Assembly (NCBI GenBank): GCA_902826335.1
Contig: CADEEL010000001.1
Location: 1 to 64,000 of the forward strand
Reading direction: 5' to 3'
DNA length: 64,000 nucleotides
Source: an uncultured Alphaproteobacteria bacterium
Lineage (GTDB): Bacteria > Pseudomonadota > Alphaproteobacteria > Caulobacterales > Aquidulcibacteraceae
Part shown: positions 27,564 to 37,093 of the stretch, piece after piece
How positions within the stretch are numbered: the stretch's first letter is position 1
Layout: the number at the start of each line of letters is the position of its first letter
Notes under the pieces: generated by a model
Database searches by the model: none
What the model was told of the DNA's origin: nothing
Seen by the model: only the letters and a program-made list of their open reading frames with translations
Made by a program: the position numbers and the translations under genes

Positions 27564-28306
27564 CAGTGCTGCTGCAGGCCCGCGCTTTGCCAGAGTTGGA
27601 CGCGCACGCAATCCGCGCTGTGGCGCTGGCGCAGGAATTGGAGCCGCTGAGCGCGGAAGCCGCGTTGCGGATCGCCATCGAGCGAGAATTTCCCGGCCGC
27701 ATCGCGCTGGTTTCTTCCTTCGGGGCGGAATCGGCGGCGCTGCTGCATCTTGTCGCCGCGATCGACCGGGCGCTGCCGGTGATTTTCATCGATACGGGCA
27801 AGCACTTCGCGCAGACGCTGGATTACCGCGATGCGCTCGTCGCGCGGCTAGGTCTTAGCGATGTGCGCGTCGCCGCGCCGGCGGCGAATGAACTCGCGGC
27901 GGCGGACGCGAAGGGCGATCTGTGGCGGCGCGATCCGGATGCGTGCTGCGTGTTGCGCAAGGTGGCGCCCAATGAAGCCGCGCTCGAGGGTTTCGATGCG
28001 TGGATATCGGGGCGCAAGCGCCATCACGGGGCGATCCGCGCCAGCCTGGCGAAAGCCGAACATGACGGCGCGCATTTCAAAATCAATCCGTTGGCGGCGT
28101 GGGCGCCGGCGGATATCGACGCCTACATGGCCGCCTATGACCTGCCGCCGCACCCGCTTGTGGCGCAAGGCTTTCCCTCCATCGGCTGCTGGCCCTGCAC
28201 TTCCCCAAGCGAGGGAACCAATGCGCGCGCCGGGCGCTGGGCGGGCTCGGGCAAGACCGAATGCGGCATTCACCGCCCATCAGCGCAACGCAGGCATGCC
28301 TTTTGA
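27560..28306 (+). CDS. cysH: adenylylsulfate (APS) reductase, assimilatory
   Basis: A 248-residue reductase that makes sulfite from adenylylsulfate. The P-loop-like SSFGAESAALLHL is at residues 52-64, FIDTGKHFAQTL follows, and the thiosulfonate-forming Cys235 is in GKTECGIH. The extra 4Fe-4S ligands, Cys129-Cys130 and Cys210/Cys213 (CWPC), indicate APS rather than PAPS as substrate. It is the last gene of the overlapping cysG operon. Sulfurylase genes are not in the window. Confidence 0.94.
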   Translation: MTVLLQARALPELDAHAIRAVALAQELEPLSAEAALRIAIEREFPGRIALVSSFGAESAALLHLVAAIDRALPVIFIDTGKHFAQTLDYRDALVARLGLSDVRVAAPAANELAAADAKGDLWRRDPDACCVLRKVAPNEAALEGFDAWISGRKRHHGAIRASLAKAEHDGAHFKINPLAAWAPADIDAYMAAYDLPPHPLVAQGFPSIGCWPCTSPSEGTNARAGRWAGSGKTECGIHRPSAQRRHAF

Positions 28307-28390
28307 GCCTGCGCATGCGCCCTGACTTGGCAGGCGGAAGCGTCTATCCTCAGGTCGCGAGTCTCGCGCGGCGCCGGAGCCTGAGCGTCT

Positions 28391-29245
28391 ATGCCGTTTG
28401 ATCCGGAACAGGTTTTCGCCCTCGTGGCGCCGCTGACCCTGTTCCTGGGGATCGGCTTTCTGGCCCAGTTGATCGATGGCTCGCTGGGCATGGCCTACGG
28501 CGTCATCTCATCGACGGCGCTGCTTACCTTCGGCGTGCCGCCGGCGCAGGCTTCGGCGATGATCCATGCCGCTGAATGCGTCACCACGGCCGCGTCCGGC
28601 ACATCGCACATCGCGCATCGCAACGTTGATTGGGCGCTGTTTTGGCGCCTCGCGCCGGCGGGGATCGCGGGCGGCGTGCTGGGCGCTTACGTGATAACCA
28701 GTTTCGATCAGGCCTTGGTCAAGGCGTTTGTCGTCGCCTATCTCGCGGTGTTGGGCGTCGTCATATTTCTGCGTGCGTTCCGCGAATTGGCGGATCGCGA
28801 GCCGCAGGTGAAACACGCCATTCCGTTGGGCGTCGTGGGCGGCTTCCTTGATGCAAGCGGCGGCGGCGGTTGGGGGCCCATCGTCGCGACGACTTTAATG
28901 GGGCGCGGGCATACGCCGCGCTTCGTGATCGGCACGGTGAACACGGTTGAGTTTTTCGTAACCATGGCGATTTCGATCGCCTTCATCTGGGCGATCCTCA
29001 CCGGGCGCTTGGTGGTGGCGGGCGGCCTAGGCCAGCTCGGCATGGCGCTGCTGGGCCTGCTGGTCGGCGGTGTGCTGGCGGCGCCCTTGGCTGGGCGGGT
29101 CACGAAGATCGTGCCGGCGCGCTTCCTGATGGGCGCCGTGGGCGCATTGGTGATCGCCCTCTCTATCTGGCAGGGCGTGGAGCTTTGGCCGCGCCTGCTG
29201 CAGAGCCCGACGACGGCGTTCGTCACTGGCTGGCTTGTATCGTAA
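28391..29245 (+). CDS. TauE/SafE (TSUP) family permease
   Basis: A 284-residue inner-membrane protein with about eight hydrophobic helices, beginning VAPLTLFLGIGFLAQLIDG and including GAYVITSF and LGVVGGFLDASGGGGWGP. TSUP proteins move sulfite, sulfonates or other sulfur anions. Location 84 bases after cysH suggests sulfite export or sulfate entry for the cysteine pathway. It is followed by a cluster of palindromic repeats. Confidence 0.88.
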   Translation: MPFDPEQVFALVAPLTLFLGIGFLAQLIDGSLGMAYGVISSTALLTFGVPPAQASAMIHAAECVTTAASGTSHIAHRNVDWALFWRLAPAGIAGGVLGAYVITSFDQALVKAFVVAYLAVLGVVIFLRAFRELADREPQVKHAIPLGVVGGFLDASGGGGWGPIVATTLMGRGHTPRFVIGTVNTVEFFVTMAISIAFIWAILTGRLVVAGGLGQLGMALLGLLVGGVLAAPLAGRVTKIVPARFLMGAVGALVIALSIWQGVELWPRLLQSPTTAFVTGWLVS

Positions 29246-29287
29246 CGAGCGAACGGCCCATTCACCCTATTCAGTTATTGTGCGTTC

Positions 29288-29339
29288 TGGACCGCTTTCA
29301 GGAAAAGTGGATACCGGTTTTCCGTCCGAAAGCGGTCCA
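29288..29339. repeat. two-tier palindromic repeat, unit A
   Basis: Outer 12-bp stem (29288-29299 with 29328-29339), 1-nt bulge A, inner 6-bp stem GGAAAA/TTTTCC, loop GTGGATACCGG, 4-nt bulge GTCC. Confidence 0.9.
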
Positions 29340-29351
29340 AGTATTAGATTT

Positions 29352-29400
29352 GTGCGGTTTCCGGGCGGCCGACCGGTTTCCACTCGGCCTGAAACCGCAC
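29352..29400. repeat. two-tier palindromic repeat, unit B (inverted)
   Basis: Same architecture read on the minus strand: outer 10-bp stem (29352-29361 with 29391-29400), inner GGCCGA/TCGGCC, loop GTGGAAACCGG on the minus strand. Confidence 0.9.
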
Positions 29401-29452
29401 TAGAGCGCGATAGCCAAAAGTGGATACCGGTTTTGGCGACCATCGCGCTCTA
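29401..29452. repeat. two-tier palindromic repeat, unit C
   Basis: Outer stem AGAGCGCGAT/ATCGCGCTCT (29402-29411 with 29442-29451) flanked by T and A, bulge A at 29412, inner GCCAAAA/TTTTGGC, loop GTGGATACCGG (29420-29430), bulge GACC. Confidence 0.9.
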
Positions 29453-29464
29453 AGCTTTTGGTTT

Positions 29465-29514
29465 AGAGCCTGATTCACGTTTGAGATCGATTCAATCTCA
29501 AACGATCAGGCTCT
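29465..29514. repeat. palindromic repeat, different loop family (unit F)
   Basis: Outer AGAGCCTGAT/ATCAGGCTCT, 3-nt bulge TCA, inner CGTTTGAGAT/ATCTCAAACG, loop CGATTCA. The plan is like units A-C but the loop is unrelated. Confidence 0.88.
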
Positions 29515-29595
29515 AGGGCCGCTGCGCGGCGCGAGCGAACTCGCTTGCCCCGCCCGGCGGGGCGGTGCGACATCGAGCCGAACGCGGAGCGCGCG

Positions 29596-30468
29596 ATGAG
29601 GGCGATATTTCTGAGCGTCGCGGCGGCGCTTGCGGTCACGGCCTGCGGCGCGCCGGTGCGCGATACGCTGCAGGGCTATGCCGAGGCCGATTACATCTAT
29701 GTGTCGGCGCAGGACCCTGGCGTCGTGGAGCGCCTCGCCGTCACCGAGGGCGCGAACGTCGCGCGGGGCGATGCGCTGTTCACGCTCAATCAGGAGCGCG
29801 CGCGAGCCAATCTTCAGTCCGCGGAGGCGCAGGCGCAAGCTGATCGCGCGCGCGTGGCGGGCGAGGCGCTGGCGGCCGCGCGCGCGGATGCGCGTCTTGC
29901 GGCGCAAACTTTGGAGCGCACGCGCGCCATGCTCGCGCGTGGATTTGTGTCGCGCGCGCGTGTGGATCAGGACCTCGCGGCCCGCGACGCGGCGAACGCC
30001 CGCGTGCGTCAGGCCGCGGCTGAACAAGCCGCGGCCGCGCGCGATATTAACGCCGCTTCGGCCCGCGCGGGGCTGGCGCGCACGCAATTGTCCGATCGCG
30101 CGGTCGCCGCGCCGGCGGCGGGCCGCGTCGAGCGCATCTTCCGGCGCCCCGGCGAATATGTGCAGCCGGGCGAGCCCGTGCTCACGCTGTTGCCGCCGGC
30201 CAACATAAAGCTGCGCTTTTTTGCGCCGGAAGAGATGCTGGCGCGCTTGTCGTTAGGCCAGACGGTGCACGTGTCGTGTGATAATTGCCCGGACGGGCTC
30301 ACCGCGCGGATATCCTTCATCGCCAGCGAGCCGCAATTTACGCCGCCTGTGATCTACAGCACCGAAGAGCGCGCCAAGCTCGTCTTTCTTATTGAGGCGC
30401 GGCCCAATCGGCCCGAGGCGCTGCGGCCCGGCCAGCCGCTGGACATTCGCCTCGCGCCGGCGCGATGA
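29596..30468 (+). CDS. HlyD-family adaptor, probable lipoprotein
   Basis: The 290-residue periplasmic adaptor of the ABC exporter downstream. The N-terminus MRAIFLSVAAALAVTACGAP looks like a lipoprotein signal with Cys17, although the lipobox VTAC is not ideal. The lipoyl halves are VERLAVTEGANVARGDALF and APAAGRVERIFRRPGEYVQPGE (described by its ends), flanking an Ala-rich coiled coil (about 65-160). The ATG at 29596 fits the signal peptide; the longer frame from 29545 does not. It overlaps the ATPase gene by ATGA. Confidence 0.88.
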   Translation: MRAIFLSVAAALAVTACGAPVRDTLQGYAEADYIYVSAQDPGVVERLAVTEGANVARGDALFTLNQERARANLQSAEAQAQADRARVAGEALAAARADARLAAQTLERTRAMLARGFVSRARVDQDLAARDAANARVRQAAAEQAAAARDINAASARAGLARTQLSDRAVAAPAAGRVERIFRRPGEYVQPGEPVLTLLPPANIKLRFFAPEEMLARLSLGQTVHVSCDNCPDGLTARISFIASEPQFTPPVIYSTEERAKLVFLIEARPNRPEALRPGQPLDIRLAPAR

Positions 30469-31391
30469 GCGGCGATCTTGTCATCGATGTGCGCGGGCTC
30501 ACCAAGCGCTTTGGCGCGCTCACCGCCGTCGATGACTTGGCGCTTAACGTACCGAAGGGCGCGATCTACGGATTCCTCGGTCCGAACGGTTCCGGCAAGA
30601 CGACCACGATCCGCATGGTGTGCGGGCTATTGAAGCCGGACGCCGGCGAGGGCCGCGTGCTCGGCCACAACGTGCTCACCGAAAGCGCCGCGATCAAGGC
30701 GCGCGTCGGCTACATGACGCAGCGCTTCTCGCTCTATGAAGACATGTCGATCCGCGAAAACCTTGAATTCATCGCGCGCCTCTACGAGCTTGGCGATATC
30801 GATGGTCGCGTGGAGCGCTCGCTGGAGCAGCTGGGGCTCGCTTCGCGCGCCGCGCAATTGGCCGGCAAGCTGTCGGGCGGATGGAAGCAGCGCTTGGCGC
30901 TGGCCGCATGCATGATTCATGAGCCGGAATTGTTGCTGCTCGATGAGCCCACGGCCGGCGTCGATCCCAAGGCGAGGCGCGACTTTTGGGACCAGATTCG
31001 GAAGTTTTCCGAGGACGGCGTGACCACGCTCGTCTCGACGCATTACATGGATGAGGCGGTGCAATGCGATTACATCGCCTACATCGCCTTCGGGAAAAAG
31101 CTCTTGGATTCGCCGACGCGGGAGATCGCGGCGAGGGTCGGCCTGCATGCATGGCGCGTGGCTGGGCCAGATCTTGGCGCGCTCGCGCACGCGCTTGAAG
31201 CGGCGCCGGGCGTGGATTTCGTCGCGCGCTTTGGCGTTGAACTGCACGTCGTCGGCGCCGATGAGGCCGCGCTCGCGCGCGCGGTGGAATCGGTGCGGGC
31301 GCGCCCAGGCGTCACGATCGAACGCATCCCAGCCGGGCTGGAGGAAGCGTTCATCAGCCTCATGGCGCGGGCGCCGGAGGCCGTCCGATGA
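30465..31391 (+). CDS. ABC transporter ATP-binding protein (ABC-2 type exporter)
   Basis: A 308-residue ATPase. Walker A GPNGSGKTT is at about residues 39-47, the Q-loop in YMTQRFSLYEDMS, signature LSGGWKQRLALAACM (about 138), Walker B LLLLDEPTAGVD, and the switch His in VSTHYMDEA. A C-terminal regulatory extension (about 230-308) is typical of YhiH/YbhF-like exporters. It overlaps both neighbours by ATGA and works with the permease at 31388. Confidence 0.93.
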   Translation: MSGDLVIDVRGLTKRFGALTAVDDLALNVPKGAIYGFLGPNGSGKTTTIRMVCGLLKPDAGEGRVLGHNVLTESAAIKARVGYMTQRFSLYEDMSIRENLEFIARLYELGDIDGRVERSLEQLGLASRAAQLAGKLSGGWKQRLALAACMIHEPELLLLDEPTAGVDPKARRDFWDQIRKFSEDGVTTLVSTHYMDEAVQCDYIAYIAFGKKLLDSPTREIAARVGLHAWRVAGPDLGALAHALEAAPGVDFVARFGVELHVVGADEAALARAVESVRARPGVTIERIPAGLEEAFISLMARAPEAVR

Positions 31392-32521
31392 GCGGATTTT
31401 CCTTTGCGCGCCTCAAGGCCGTGTTCTTCAAGGAATTCGTGCAGATGCGGCGCGACCGGCTGACGTTCGCCATGCTGATCGGCATGCCGGTGATGCAGCT
31501 TCTGCTGTTCGGTTACGCCATCAACAACGATCCACGCCACATGCCGGCGGCGGTCGAAATTCGCGAAGACGGCGTGTTCGCACGCAGTTTCCTGGCGGGC
31601 CTCTCGCAATCCAGCTATTTCGACATCGTGGCGCGCACGACCAGCGAGGCGGAAGGCGAGCGCCTGATGCGCAGCGGGCGCGCGGCGTTTCTCATCGTCA
31701 TTCCAGAAGGGTTCGAGCGGCGCCTCGTGCGCGGGGAGCGCCCGCAAATCTTGATCTCAGCGGATGCGACTGATCCCGTCGCTTCTGGCGGGGCGGTTAG
31801 CGCCGTGCAGGAGATCGCGCGGCGGGCGTTTGCACGCGATCTTGAGGGCCCCCTGGCGCGCCTGGCGCCGAGTCCGGCGCCATTCGAGATTATCGTCCAC
31901 CGCCGCTACAATCCCGCCGGCATCACCGCCTACAACATCGTGCCGGGGCTGCTCGGCGTCATCCTCACCATGACGCTGACCATGATCACGTCGATCGCGC
32001 TGACGCGCGAGATCGAGCGCGGCACGATGGAGACGCTGCTGGCGACGCCGCTCCGGCCCGAGGAGATCATGATCGGCAAGACCGCGCCCTATATCCTCGT
32101 GGGCGCGATCCAAGTGGCGCTGGTCGTGACGGCGGCGATGACGCTGTTTCGCATCCCGTTCTCGGGCTCTGCGCCGATTTTCGTTCTGGCGGTGACACTC
32201 TTTGTGTTCACCAATCTCATGCTCGGCTATCTCATCTCCACGGTCGCGCGCTCGCAGATGCAGGCCATGCAGATGACGTTCTTCGTCTTCCTGCCCTCCA
32301 TGCTTCTGTCTGGTTTCATGTTTCCGTTCCGCGCCATGCCCGCCTGGGCGCAAGGGATCGGCGAGGCGCTGCCGATCACCCACTTCCTGCGCATGGTGCG
32401 CGAACTGATGCTCAAAGGCGCGGGCGCGGCGGATATTTGGGACGATCTATGGCCGCTGGCGATCATTCTCGCCGCGCTCTCAGCCGCCGCGCTGCTGCGC
32501 TTCCGGCGGACGCTGGATTGA
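31388..32521 (+). CDS. ABC-2 type permease (YbhR/YhhJ-like)
   Basis: A 377-residue permease. One helix lies near the N-terminus (about 22-42, following FFKEFVQMRRDRLTFAM), then a large periplasmic domain (about 45-175), then five helices to the C-terminus (NIVPGLLGVILTMTLTMITS, GAIQVALVVTAAMTLF, ILAVTLFVFTNLMLGYLIS and so on). EREIERGTMETLLATPLRP-like text, here REIERGTMETLLATPLRP, is the ABC-2 hallmark. With the HlyD lipoprotein and the ATPase it forms a drug/lipid exporter of unknown cargo; the outer-membrane channel is not nearby. Confidence 0.93.
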   Translation: MSGFSFARLKAVFFKEFVQMRRDRLTFAMLIGMPVMQLLLFGYAINNDPRHMPAAVEIREDGVFARSFLAGLSQSSYFDIVARTTSEAEGERLMRSGRAAFLIVIPEGFERRLVRGERPQILISADATDPVASGGAVSAVQEIARRAFARDLEGPLARLAPSPAPFEIIVHRRYNPAGITAYNIVPGLLGVILTMTLTMITSIALTREIERGTMETLLATPLRPEEIMIGKTAPYILVGAIQVALVVTAAMTLFRIPFSGSAPIFVLAVTLFVFTNLMLGYLISTVARSQMQAMQMTFFVFLPSMLLSGFMFPFRAMPAWAQGIGEALPITHFLRMVRELMLKGAGAADIWDDLWPLAIILAALSAAALLRFRRTLD

Positions 32522-32533
32522 TGCGGAGGATAC

Positions 32534-32608
<75 letters not shown>

Positions 32609-32674
32609 TTAAGAAGGCGCGCATATAGCCGGGCGAACCGCTCGGCGCAAAGCCCCTGAGGAGTTCCGCCCTCG

Positions 32675-32806
32675 ATGTCCGATTCGGCCAATCCCCCACC
32701 GCCCCCGCCGCCCGACAAGGAGGCGCGCCTGGCCGCCGCCCTCCGGGAGAATCTCAAGCGGCGCAAGGGTGCGAAGGCCAAGGAAAAGCCAGCGGACGAG
32801 GATTAG
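32675..32806 (+). CDS. 43-residue proline-rich small protein upstream of murA
   Basis: A small ORF starting MSDSANPPPPPPPDKEARL, with seven consecutive prolines, then an amphipathic Lys/Arg-rich helix (about 15-37) and an acidic end. The upstream CTGAGGAG lies about 12 bases from the ATG. No family is assigned with certainty, but short basic ORFs before murA are seen in other alphaproteobacteria. The proline run would need EF-P to avoid stalling, so it might also act as a translational pause. It is co-directional with murA, 79 bases ahead. Confidence 0.6.
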   Translation: MSDSANPPPPPPPDKEARLAAALRENLKRRKGAKAKEKPADED

Positions 32807-32885
32807 GCGCGCTTGCGCGGGCGCCGCCCACGCCCCATAACCCTCGCCCGGCGGGTGGGCGCTTCGGGCCCCTGGATCGAGTTTG

Positions 32886-34151
32886 ATGGATCGCATTTCA
32901 ATCACAGGCGGCGCGCCTCTGCGCGGTGCGATTCCGATATCCGGCGCCAAGAATTCCGCCTTGAAGGTGATGGCCGCCGCGCTGCTCAGCGCCGAGCCGT
33001 TGACGCTCGATAATGTGCCCGAACTCGCCGACACGCGCTTCATGGCTGAGTTGCTGGCCACGCTGGGCGTCGCGGTCGATTGGCCGCGCACGGCGGGCGC
33101 GGCGGCGCTGCACGCCGCCGAGATCACCTCCACGATCGCGCCTTACGATCTCGTTCGGAAGATGCGGGCCACGTTCAATGTTCTGGGCCCGCTGCTGGCG
33201 CGTGTTGGGCACGCCACGGTCTCACTGCCTGGCGGCTGCGCGATCGGGGCAAGGCCGGTTGATCTCCATCTCAAGGCGTTCGAGGCGATGGGCGCCGATA
33301 TCCACATCGAGGCCGGCTATGTGAAGGCCGCCGCGCTGCGCGGCCTCAAGGGCGCGCGGATCGCGTTTCCGTTCGTCTCCGTCGGCGCGACCGAGCACGC
33401 CATGCTCGCGGCTGTGCTCGCCCACGGCGATACGATCCTCGAAAATTGTGCGCGCGAACCGGAGATTGGCGATCTGGCTGATTGCTTGACGGCCATGGGC
33501 GCCCGGATCGAAGGCGCGGGGAGCGACACGATCCGTATCGAGGGCGTGACCAGCCTCCACGCCGCGCGCCACCGCGTGATGGCCGATCGCATCGAGGCGG
33601 GCACCTATGCGATCGCCGCCGCCGCCGCGCACGGCGATGTTCTGCTTGAAGGCGTGCGCGGCGAACACATTGGCGCGCTGATCGAGAAGCTGCGCGCTGC
33701 TGGCGTTGATATTCTGGAGACCAATGAAGGCGTGCGCGTGCGGCGGGTCAACGGCAGGCTCGCGCCCGTCGATATCGATACCGCGCCCTATCCGGGCTTT
33801 CCCACGGATATGCAGGCGCAGTTCATGGCGTTGATGACTCTGGCGGACGGCCAGTCGCACTTTCACGAAACCATATTCGAGAACCGGTTCATGCATGCGC
33901 CGGAACTGGCGCGCCTCGGCGCGGACATCGCCGTGCATGGCGCGCATGCGGTTGTGACTGGCGTGGAACGTCTGATCGGCGCGCCAGTGATGGCGACGGA
34001 TCTGCGGGCGTCCGTGAGCCTTGTCGTGGCGGGGCTCGCCGCCGAGGGCGAGACGATCGTGAACCGCGTCTACCATTTGGATCGCGGCTTCGAGCGGCTC
34101 GAGGAAAAGTTGACCGCGGTTGGCGCGCGTGTGGCGCGACAATCGGCATGA
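32886..34151 (+). CDS. murA: UDP-N-acetylglucosamine 1-carboxyvinyltransferase
   Basis: The 421-residue cytoplasmic enzyme adds enolpyruvate to UDP-GlcNAc, the first committed step of peptidoglycan synthesis. The conserved [10 protein letters not shown] opens it, the active-site Cys118 lies in [16 protein letters not shown] (so fosfomycin-sensitive type), and [14 protein letters not shown] is the substrate loop. ATG 32886 is used instead of the adjoining TTG. It heads a long operon, with its stop overlapping DUF2948 by ATGA. Confidence 0.96.
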   Translation: MDRISITGGAPLRGAIPISGAKNSALKVMAAALLSAEPLTLDNVPELADTRFMAELLATLGVAVDWPRTAGAAALHAAEITSTIAPYDLVRKMRATFNVLGPLLARVGHATVSLPGGCAIGARPVDLHLKAFEAMGADIHIEAGYVKAAALRGLKGARIAFPFVSVGATEHAMLAAVLAHGDTILENCAREPEIGDLADCLTAMGARIEGAGSDTIRIEGVTSLHAARHRVMADRIEAGTYAIAAAAAHGDVLLEGVRGEHIGALIEKLRAAGVDILETNEGVRVRRVNGRLAPVDIDTAPYPGFPTDMQAQFMALMTLADGQSHFHETIFENRFMHAPELARLGADIAVHGAHAVVTGVERLIGAPVMATDLRASVSLVVAGLAAEGETIVNRVYHLDRGFERLEEKLTAVGARVARQSA

Positions 34152-34603
34152 CGCAGGCCGTCGGCGGCACGTCGCTGCGCCTCACCGCGGAGGATGGCGC
34201 CGACCTGGAGATCATCTCCGCCGCGATGCAAGATGCGCTGGTGCGCATGAGCGAAATCGCCTTCGATGCGAAGGCGCGGCGCTTCACGCTGCAGGCGCGG
34301 CGGTTTCGATGGGAATCAGAGAAGACTGGCCCGCCTTATGAGCGCGTGCACACGGTTCTGGCGTTCGAGAGCGTTCTCTCCGTGAAGAGCCGCCATGTGC
34401 GGCATGAAGCTTCACGCGCGCTGGCTTCGATCCTCTCCATTACGTTCGATGCTTCGGGCGAGCCGCCGGGCGGCACGGTGCGTATTTTGCTCGCGGGCGG
34501 GGGCGAAATTGCGCTTGAAGCTGAATGCCTTGACGCCTTGCTCATCGATGTGGGCCAGCCTTGGCGCACGCCGCGCAGGCCCGATCACACCGGCGCGGAC
34601 TGA
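34148..34603 (+). CDS. DUF2948 protein
   Basis: A 151-residue alphaproteobacterial protein matching DUF2948 ([64 protein letters not shown]). No activity is known. The place between murA and hisD is conserved in the class. It overlaps murA by 4 bases. Confidence 0.86.
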   Translation: MTQAVGGTSLRLTAEDGADLEIISAAMQDALVRMSEIAFDAKARRFTLQARRFRWESEKTGPPYERVHTVLAFESVLSVKSRHVRHEASRALASILSITFDASGEPPGGTVRILLAGGGEIALEAECLDALLIDVGQPWRTPRRPDHTGAD

Positions 34604-34605
34604 CG

Positions 34606-35889
34606 ATGGCGCGCCGCCTCGATGCGAGCGATCAAGGCTTCCCGGACGCGTTCGCGGCGCTCATCCGTGCGCGCGGCGCGCGCCTGGATGAGGCGGAAGG
34701 CGCCGCGCGCGAGGTGATCGCGGCCGTGCGTGCGGAGGGCGTCGCCGCGGTGCTGCGGTTCGCGGCGCGGTTTGACGGCGTATCGATGCGGGCCGAGGAT
34801 TTGCGGGTGTCTGAGGCTGCGCGCAAACGTGCGCGCGCGGAATGTGCGCCGGAGCTTATCTCGGCGCTCGAACTCGCGGCCGCGCGCATCGCGGCGTTCC
34901 ATGAGCGCCAGAAGCCCAGCGATGCGCGCTGGACGGATGAGGAAGGGCTGGCGCTTGGGTGGCGATGGTCGCCCGTGGACAGCGCGGGCCTTTATGCGCC
35001 TGGAGGCCTCGCGGCCTATCCGAGCTCCGTGCTCATGAATGCGGCGCCAGCCAGGGCCGCGGGCGTGTCCCGCCTCGTCATGACGACGCCGCCAGCGAAA
35101 TTGCACGCCAATCCCGCGATCCTGGCGGCGGCCGACATCGCCGGCGTCGATGAGATATGGGCGATCGGCGGCGCGCAGGCGATCGCCGCGATGGCGTATG
35201 GCGCGGGCGATCTCGCTTCCTGCGATGTGATCGTGGGGCCCGGCAACGCCTATGTCGCGGCGGCCAAGAAGCTCGTGTTTGGCGATGTGGGAATCGATGC
35301 GGTCGCCGGCCCGAGCGAAGTGTTCATCGTCGCTGACGATACGGCGCCGCCGGCATGGCTCGCGGCTGATCTGCTGGCGCAAGCCGAGCATGATGTCGAT
35401 GCGCAGGCGGTTCTGTTTACGGCCGATTCCGCTCTGGCGGACGCGGTGGACGCTGAAGTCTCGCGCGCGCTCGGCGCCGGCGAGGCGGGGCCCTGCGCGC
35501 GCGAGTCCTGGGCGCGCCATGGCGCGATCATTCGCGTCGCACGCGCCGAGGACGCGGCCGCGTGGATCAATCGCGCCGCGCCGGAGCATGTTCAACTCGC
35601 GCTTGCCGATCCCGCGCCGCTGATGGACGCCATTCGCCACGCGGGCGCGATCTTCATCGGCGCGCACGCGCCAGAAGCGCTGGGCGATTACATCGCAGGG
35701 CCCAGCCATGTGCTGCCGACAGCGCGCGCCGCGCGCTACGCGTCGGGCGTGTCCGTGCTCACCTTCATGAAGCGGACGACGCTGATCGGCGCACGCGGCG
35801 CGACCAGCCTCAACGACGCGGCCGCGCGCATCGCCGACGCGGAAGGCCTGCCGGCGCACGCGCGCTCCTTGCGCAAGAGGGCGCCATGA
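34606..35889 (+). CDS. hisD: histidinol dehydrogenase
   Basis: The 427-residue zinc enzyme makes the last two oxidations of histidine synthesis. It shows [19 protein letters not shown], the zinc/substrate segment [14 protein letters not shown] (His in QAEHD), EHVQL and GPSHVLPT, all expected. The ATG at 34606 is 2 bases after the DUF2948 stop and matches the family start. It is part of the murA-yacG operon, the usual separate location of hisD in alphaproteobacteria. Confidence 0.95.
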   Translation: MARRLDASDQGFPDAFAALIRARGARLDEAEGAAREVIAAVRAEGVAAVLRFAARFDGVSMRAEDLRVSEAARKRARAECAPELISALELAAARIAAFHERQKPSDARWTDEEGLALGWRWSPVDSAGLYAPGGLAAYPSSVLMNAAPARAAGVSRLVMTTPPAKLHANPAILAAADIAGVDEIWAIGGAQAIAAMAYGAGDLASCDVIVGPGNAYVAAAKKLVFGDVGIDAVAGPSEVFIVADDTAPPAWLAADLLAQAEHDVDAQAVLFTADSALADAVDAEVSRALGAGEAGPCARESWARHGAIIRVARAEDAAAWINRAAPEHVQLALADPAPLMDAIRHAGAIFIGAHAPEALGDYIAGPSHVLPTARAARYASGVSVLTFMKRTTLIGARGATSLNDAAARIADAEGLPAHARSLRKRAP

Positions 35890-36362
35890 GCGGCGCGCGT
35901 CACCGGCTCTACGAGGTGGTGATCGATGAGGCGTCCCTGGCGCCCGCTACGCCGGATGCGCAACACGAACGCCGCATCGCCATCTTCGATCTGGTGGAGC
36001 GCAATTATTTCGAGGTCGAGGCGACTGATTCCGGGCCCTACGCGCTGCATCTATCCCTAGCGGATGCGCGGCTGGTGCTTGATGTGAAGTGCGAGGATGG
36101 CGCGGCCGCGCGCACCTTTCTGCTTTCCATGACGCCGTTCCGGCGTGTGATCCGCGATTATTTTATGATCTGCGATTCCTATCACGCCGCCATTCGCAGC
36201 GCGACGCCGGCGCAGATCGAAGCGATCGACATGGGTCGGCGTGGGCTGCATGACGAAGGCAGCGCGCTGCTCGCCGAGCGGCTGGACGGGAAGGTGAAGC
36301 TCGATCACGACACCGCGCGGCGCCTCTTTACGCTGATTTGCGCCCTGCATGTGCGGGCGTGA
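35886..36362 (+). CDS. UPF0262 family protein
   Basis: A 158-residue protein with the UPF0262 pattern: [56 protein letters not shown] and a C-terminal ICALHVR. Function unknown. The hisD-UPF0262-phosphatase order is characteristic of alphaproteobacteria. Start overlaps hisD by ATGA. Confidence 0.88.
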   Translation: MSGARHRLYEVVIDEASLAPATPDAQHERRIAIFDLVERNYFEVEATDSGPYALHLSLADARLVLDVKCEDGAAARTFLLSMTPFRRVIRDYFMICDSYHAAIRSATPAQIEAIDMGRRGLHDEGSALLAERLDGKVKLDHDTARRLFTLICALHVRA

Positions 36363-36811
36363 GCTTGGCGCCCGCGCCGCCGCCCTCGGCGATCCTGTTC
36401 GCCTGCACGCACAACATTATCCGCTCACCCATGGCGGCCGGGCTCATGCAGCGCCGCTTCGGCCGGACGATCTGGATCGACAGCGTGGGCCTGCGCGCGG
36501 GCGGCGAGGTGGACGCCTTTGCGTGCGCCGTCATGGACGAGGTGGGGGTCGATATTTCGCGCCACCGGCCCAAGGCCTTCGCGGCGCTGGAGGATTTCAA
36601 TTTCGACCTGATCGTCTCCTTGTCGCCCGAAGCGCATCACCGCGCGCTCGAATATACGCGGACGCTGGCGCTTGAGGCAGAATATTGGCCCACCTTCGAT
36701 CCTTCCCTGGCGCAGGGGTCCAGGGAACAGCGGCTGGATGAATACCGCCGCGTGCGCGACGCGATCGATGCGCGCCTGGAGGCGCGCTTTGAACGCCAGT
36801 CGACGGGCTAG
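36359..36811 (+). CDS. low molecular weight protein-tyrosine-phosphatase-like protein
   Basis: A 150-residue protein from a GTG overlapping the UPF0262 stop. The phosphatase P-loop C-X5-R-S is at Cys16-Arg22-Ser23 in [11 protein letters not shown], and the general acid Asp is probably in TFDPS. The fold is that of LMW-PTPase/arsenate reductases. In this operon position its substrate is unknown. Confidence 0.85.
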   Translation: MSLAPAPPPSAILFACTHNIIRSPMAAGLMQRRFGRTIWIDSVGLRAGGEVDAFACAVMDEVGVDISRHRPKAFAALEDFNFDLIVSLSPEAHHRALEYTRTLALEAEYWPTFDPSLAQGSREQRLDEYRRVRDAIDARLEARFERQSTG

Positions 36812-36828
36812 AAGAGGGCCACTATAGT
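36800..36828 (+). promoter_or_regulatory. candidate sigma-70 promoter for infA
   Basis: TCGACG and TATAGT are separated by 17 bases, and lie 31 bases before the infA ATG, overlapping the end of the phosphatase gene. Confidence 0.5.
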
Positions 36829-36858
36829 CCGCCGCTTCGCTACAACCTGGGAGGGAGA

Positions 36859-37077
36859 ATGCCGAAGGAAGAATTGCTGGAGTTCGCAGGCACGGTGACG
36901 GAACTTCTGCCGAACGCGACCTTTCGCGTGAAGCTCGAAAACGACCATGAGATCATCGCTCACACGGCCGGCAAGATGCGGAAGAATCGCATCCGCGTGC
37001 TCGCGGGGGACAAGGTCCTCGTCGAGATGACGCCCTATGATCTGACCAAGGGCCGGATCACGTATAGATTTAAATAA
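36859..37077 (+). CDS. infA: translation initiation factor IF-1
   Basis: A 72-residue OB-fold protein binding the 30S A site: [40 protein letters not shown], then [20 protein letters not shown]. Normal length. The Shine-Dalgarno GGGAGGGAG is strong. A candidate promoter lies just upstream, so it may be transcribed independently of hisD. Confidence 0.97.
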   Translation: MPKEELLEFAGTVTELLPNATFRVKLENDHEIIAHTAGKMRKNRIRVLAGDKVLVEMTPYDLTKGRITYRFK

Positions 37078-37093
37078 CGGGGACAAATCAAGC

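Noticed and set aside
28289..28313. Hairpin CGCAGGC/GCCTGCG over the cysH stop codon
   Set aside because: Only 7 bp, with an 11-nt loop and no T-run, so it is not supported as a terminator.
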